DNA of 64,000 nucleotides from Bacteroidales bacterium (GTDB lineage Bacteria > Bacteroidota > Bacteroidia > Bacteroidales > P3): contig JAISGN010000004.1 in assembly GCA_031263015.1 (NCBI GenBank), positions 18,704 to 82,703 on the forward strand. The letters run 5' to 3'. The translations under genes were made by a program, and so were the position numbers. Positions 63,636 through 64,000 of this stretch are shown in pieces. The notes under the pieces are model-generated. The model was not told where the DNA came from, made no database searches, and saw nothing but the letters and a program-made list of their open reading frames with translations. Position 1 is the stretch's first letter, and each line of letters starts with the position of its first letter.

Positions 63636-63813
63636 TTCCAACGCCCTAATCCTTCATTCCAACGCCCTATTATTTCGTTCCAACGCCATATAATTAAGTT
63701 CCAACGCCGCCAACCTTTGTGCCAACGGCATATTATCAAGTTCCAACGCCCTATAATTTTACTTCAACGCCATAAAAGCAAATAATGTCGCCATCAACCT
63801 TTGTGCCAACGCC
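63636..63813. repeat. TTCCAACGCC array on a 21-bp lattice (about 9 positions)
   Basis: TTCCAACGCC or a near match starts at 63636, 63657, 63678, 63699, 63720, 63741, 63762, 63783 (degenerate) and 63804, each 21 bases apart. The spacers of about 11 bases vary. All cores have the same orientation. It sits upstream of the cinA promoter. No gene was seen in 63614-64000. Confidence 0.88.
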
Positions 63814-63829
63814 CCAAAAAGCCCTTTTA

Positions 63830-63892
63830 TTCATCTAAAACTTGCTTTCATTCACGCAGAATTTGATTTCGTTCACGCAGGATTTGATTTGG
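63830..63892. repeat. Second 21-bp repeat, TTCACGCAG core
   Basis: Cores at 63851 and 63872, with a decayed one at 63830, each followed by a variant of (A/G)ATTTGATTT. It adjoins but is out of register with the previous array. Confidence 0.65.
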
Positions 63893-63989
63893 TTGGGTGA
63901 AACATACGATGTTTCTGCCCGAAACATACGATGTTTTGACCCGAAACATACGATGTTTTGCCCGAAAACATACGATGTTTCACCCAACC
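63891..63989. repeat. Palindromic 22-bp repeats within a large inverted repeat
   Basis: Four copies of GAAACATACGATGTTT-type units start at 63899, 63921, 63943 and 63965, a 22-bp period. Each holds the hairpin AAACAT-ACG-ATGTTT. The outer copies are extended by GGTTGGGTG (63891-63899) and CACCCAACC (63981-63989), so the entire block is bounded by a 24-bp inverted repeat. Confidence 0.85.
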
Positions 63990-64000
63990 TTATTTGATTA

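Noticed and set aside
63581..63739. N-terminal extension of cinA rich in Arg-Trp heptads
   Set aside because: It is encoded by the 21-bp repeat array and would span the -7 promoter element; the family start MDLEIINIGDELL is at 63580.

Overview
The window reads as a chromosome segment of an AT-rich member of the Bacteroidota, most likely order Bacteroidales. The evidence is a repeated Bacteroidota-type promoter signature (TAnnTTTG, the -7 element), weak or absent Shine-Dalgarno sequences, DUF6261 and DUF2795 proteins, an EF-G-like paralogue, paired PpiC/SurA isomerases next to guaB, and a lipoprotein LptC. No species call is possible from the sequence alone.

Layout. 1-5 kb: housekeeping genes (EF-G-like GTPase cut by the window edge, phosphate-binding-like lipoprotein, NifU-type scaffold, cobalamin adenosyltransferase, FKBP isomerase, YbeY, an ATPase of the histidine-kinase fold). 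5-43 kb: a very long minus-strand polysaccharide (capsule/O-antigen/exopolysaccharide) operon. It starts at a promoter near 42.87 kb and carries 16 glycosyltransferases, two Wzx flippases, two unrelated Wzy-type polymerases, WecB, a WecG/TagA transferase, a TviB-like nucleotide-sugar dehydrogenase, a DegT aminotransferase with an ATP-grasp ligase and a methyltransferase, two deacetylases, several left-handed beta-helix acyltransferases and an AAC(3)-like acyltransferase. 43.9-49.1 kb: a second minus-strand operon supplying sugar nucleotides (RmlA, RmlC, RmlB, a WbpP/TviC-like C4 epimerase). No RmlD and no initiating sugar-phosphate transferase are in the window. 49.6-56.5 kb: plus-strand guaB, ppiC, surA, a DUF4268 nuclease-like gene and moxR. 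56.5-64 kb: lipoprotein, def, yqgF, CoA transferase, TPR protein, lptC, a gutted methyltransferase and cinA.

The least explained part is the repeat landscape. Three DUF6261 genes (6.0, 35.1 and 42.9 kb) each have, 50-90 bases upstream of the start codon, a tandem array of 41- or 42-bp units. Two of these arrays share a 16-bp palindrome at the same place in the unit. A fourth array of the same type, without DUF6261, sits at 21.5 kb. A second repeat class consists of 11-bp cores (AAAGGCTGTTT; TTCCAACGCC) set on an exact 21-bp lattice with variable spacers; the AAAGGCTGTTT core flips orientation without losing register. A third class is a short hairpin family (GTGCGTGTCGCAC / GTCCGTGTCGGAC) whose stem shows a compensatory change, found at module boundaries of the polysaccharide locus. 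The two polysaccharide operons also share a 23-nt motif in their 5' leaders, and one acyltransferase reading frame begins with seven copies of a pentanucleotide, a candidate phase-variation switch.
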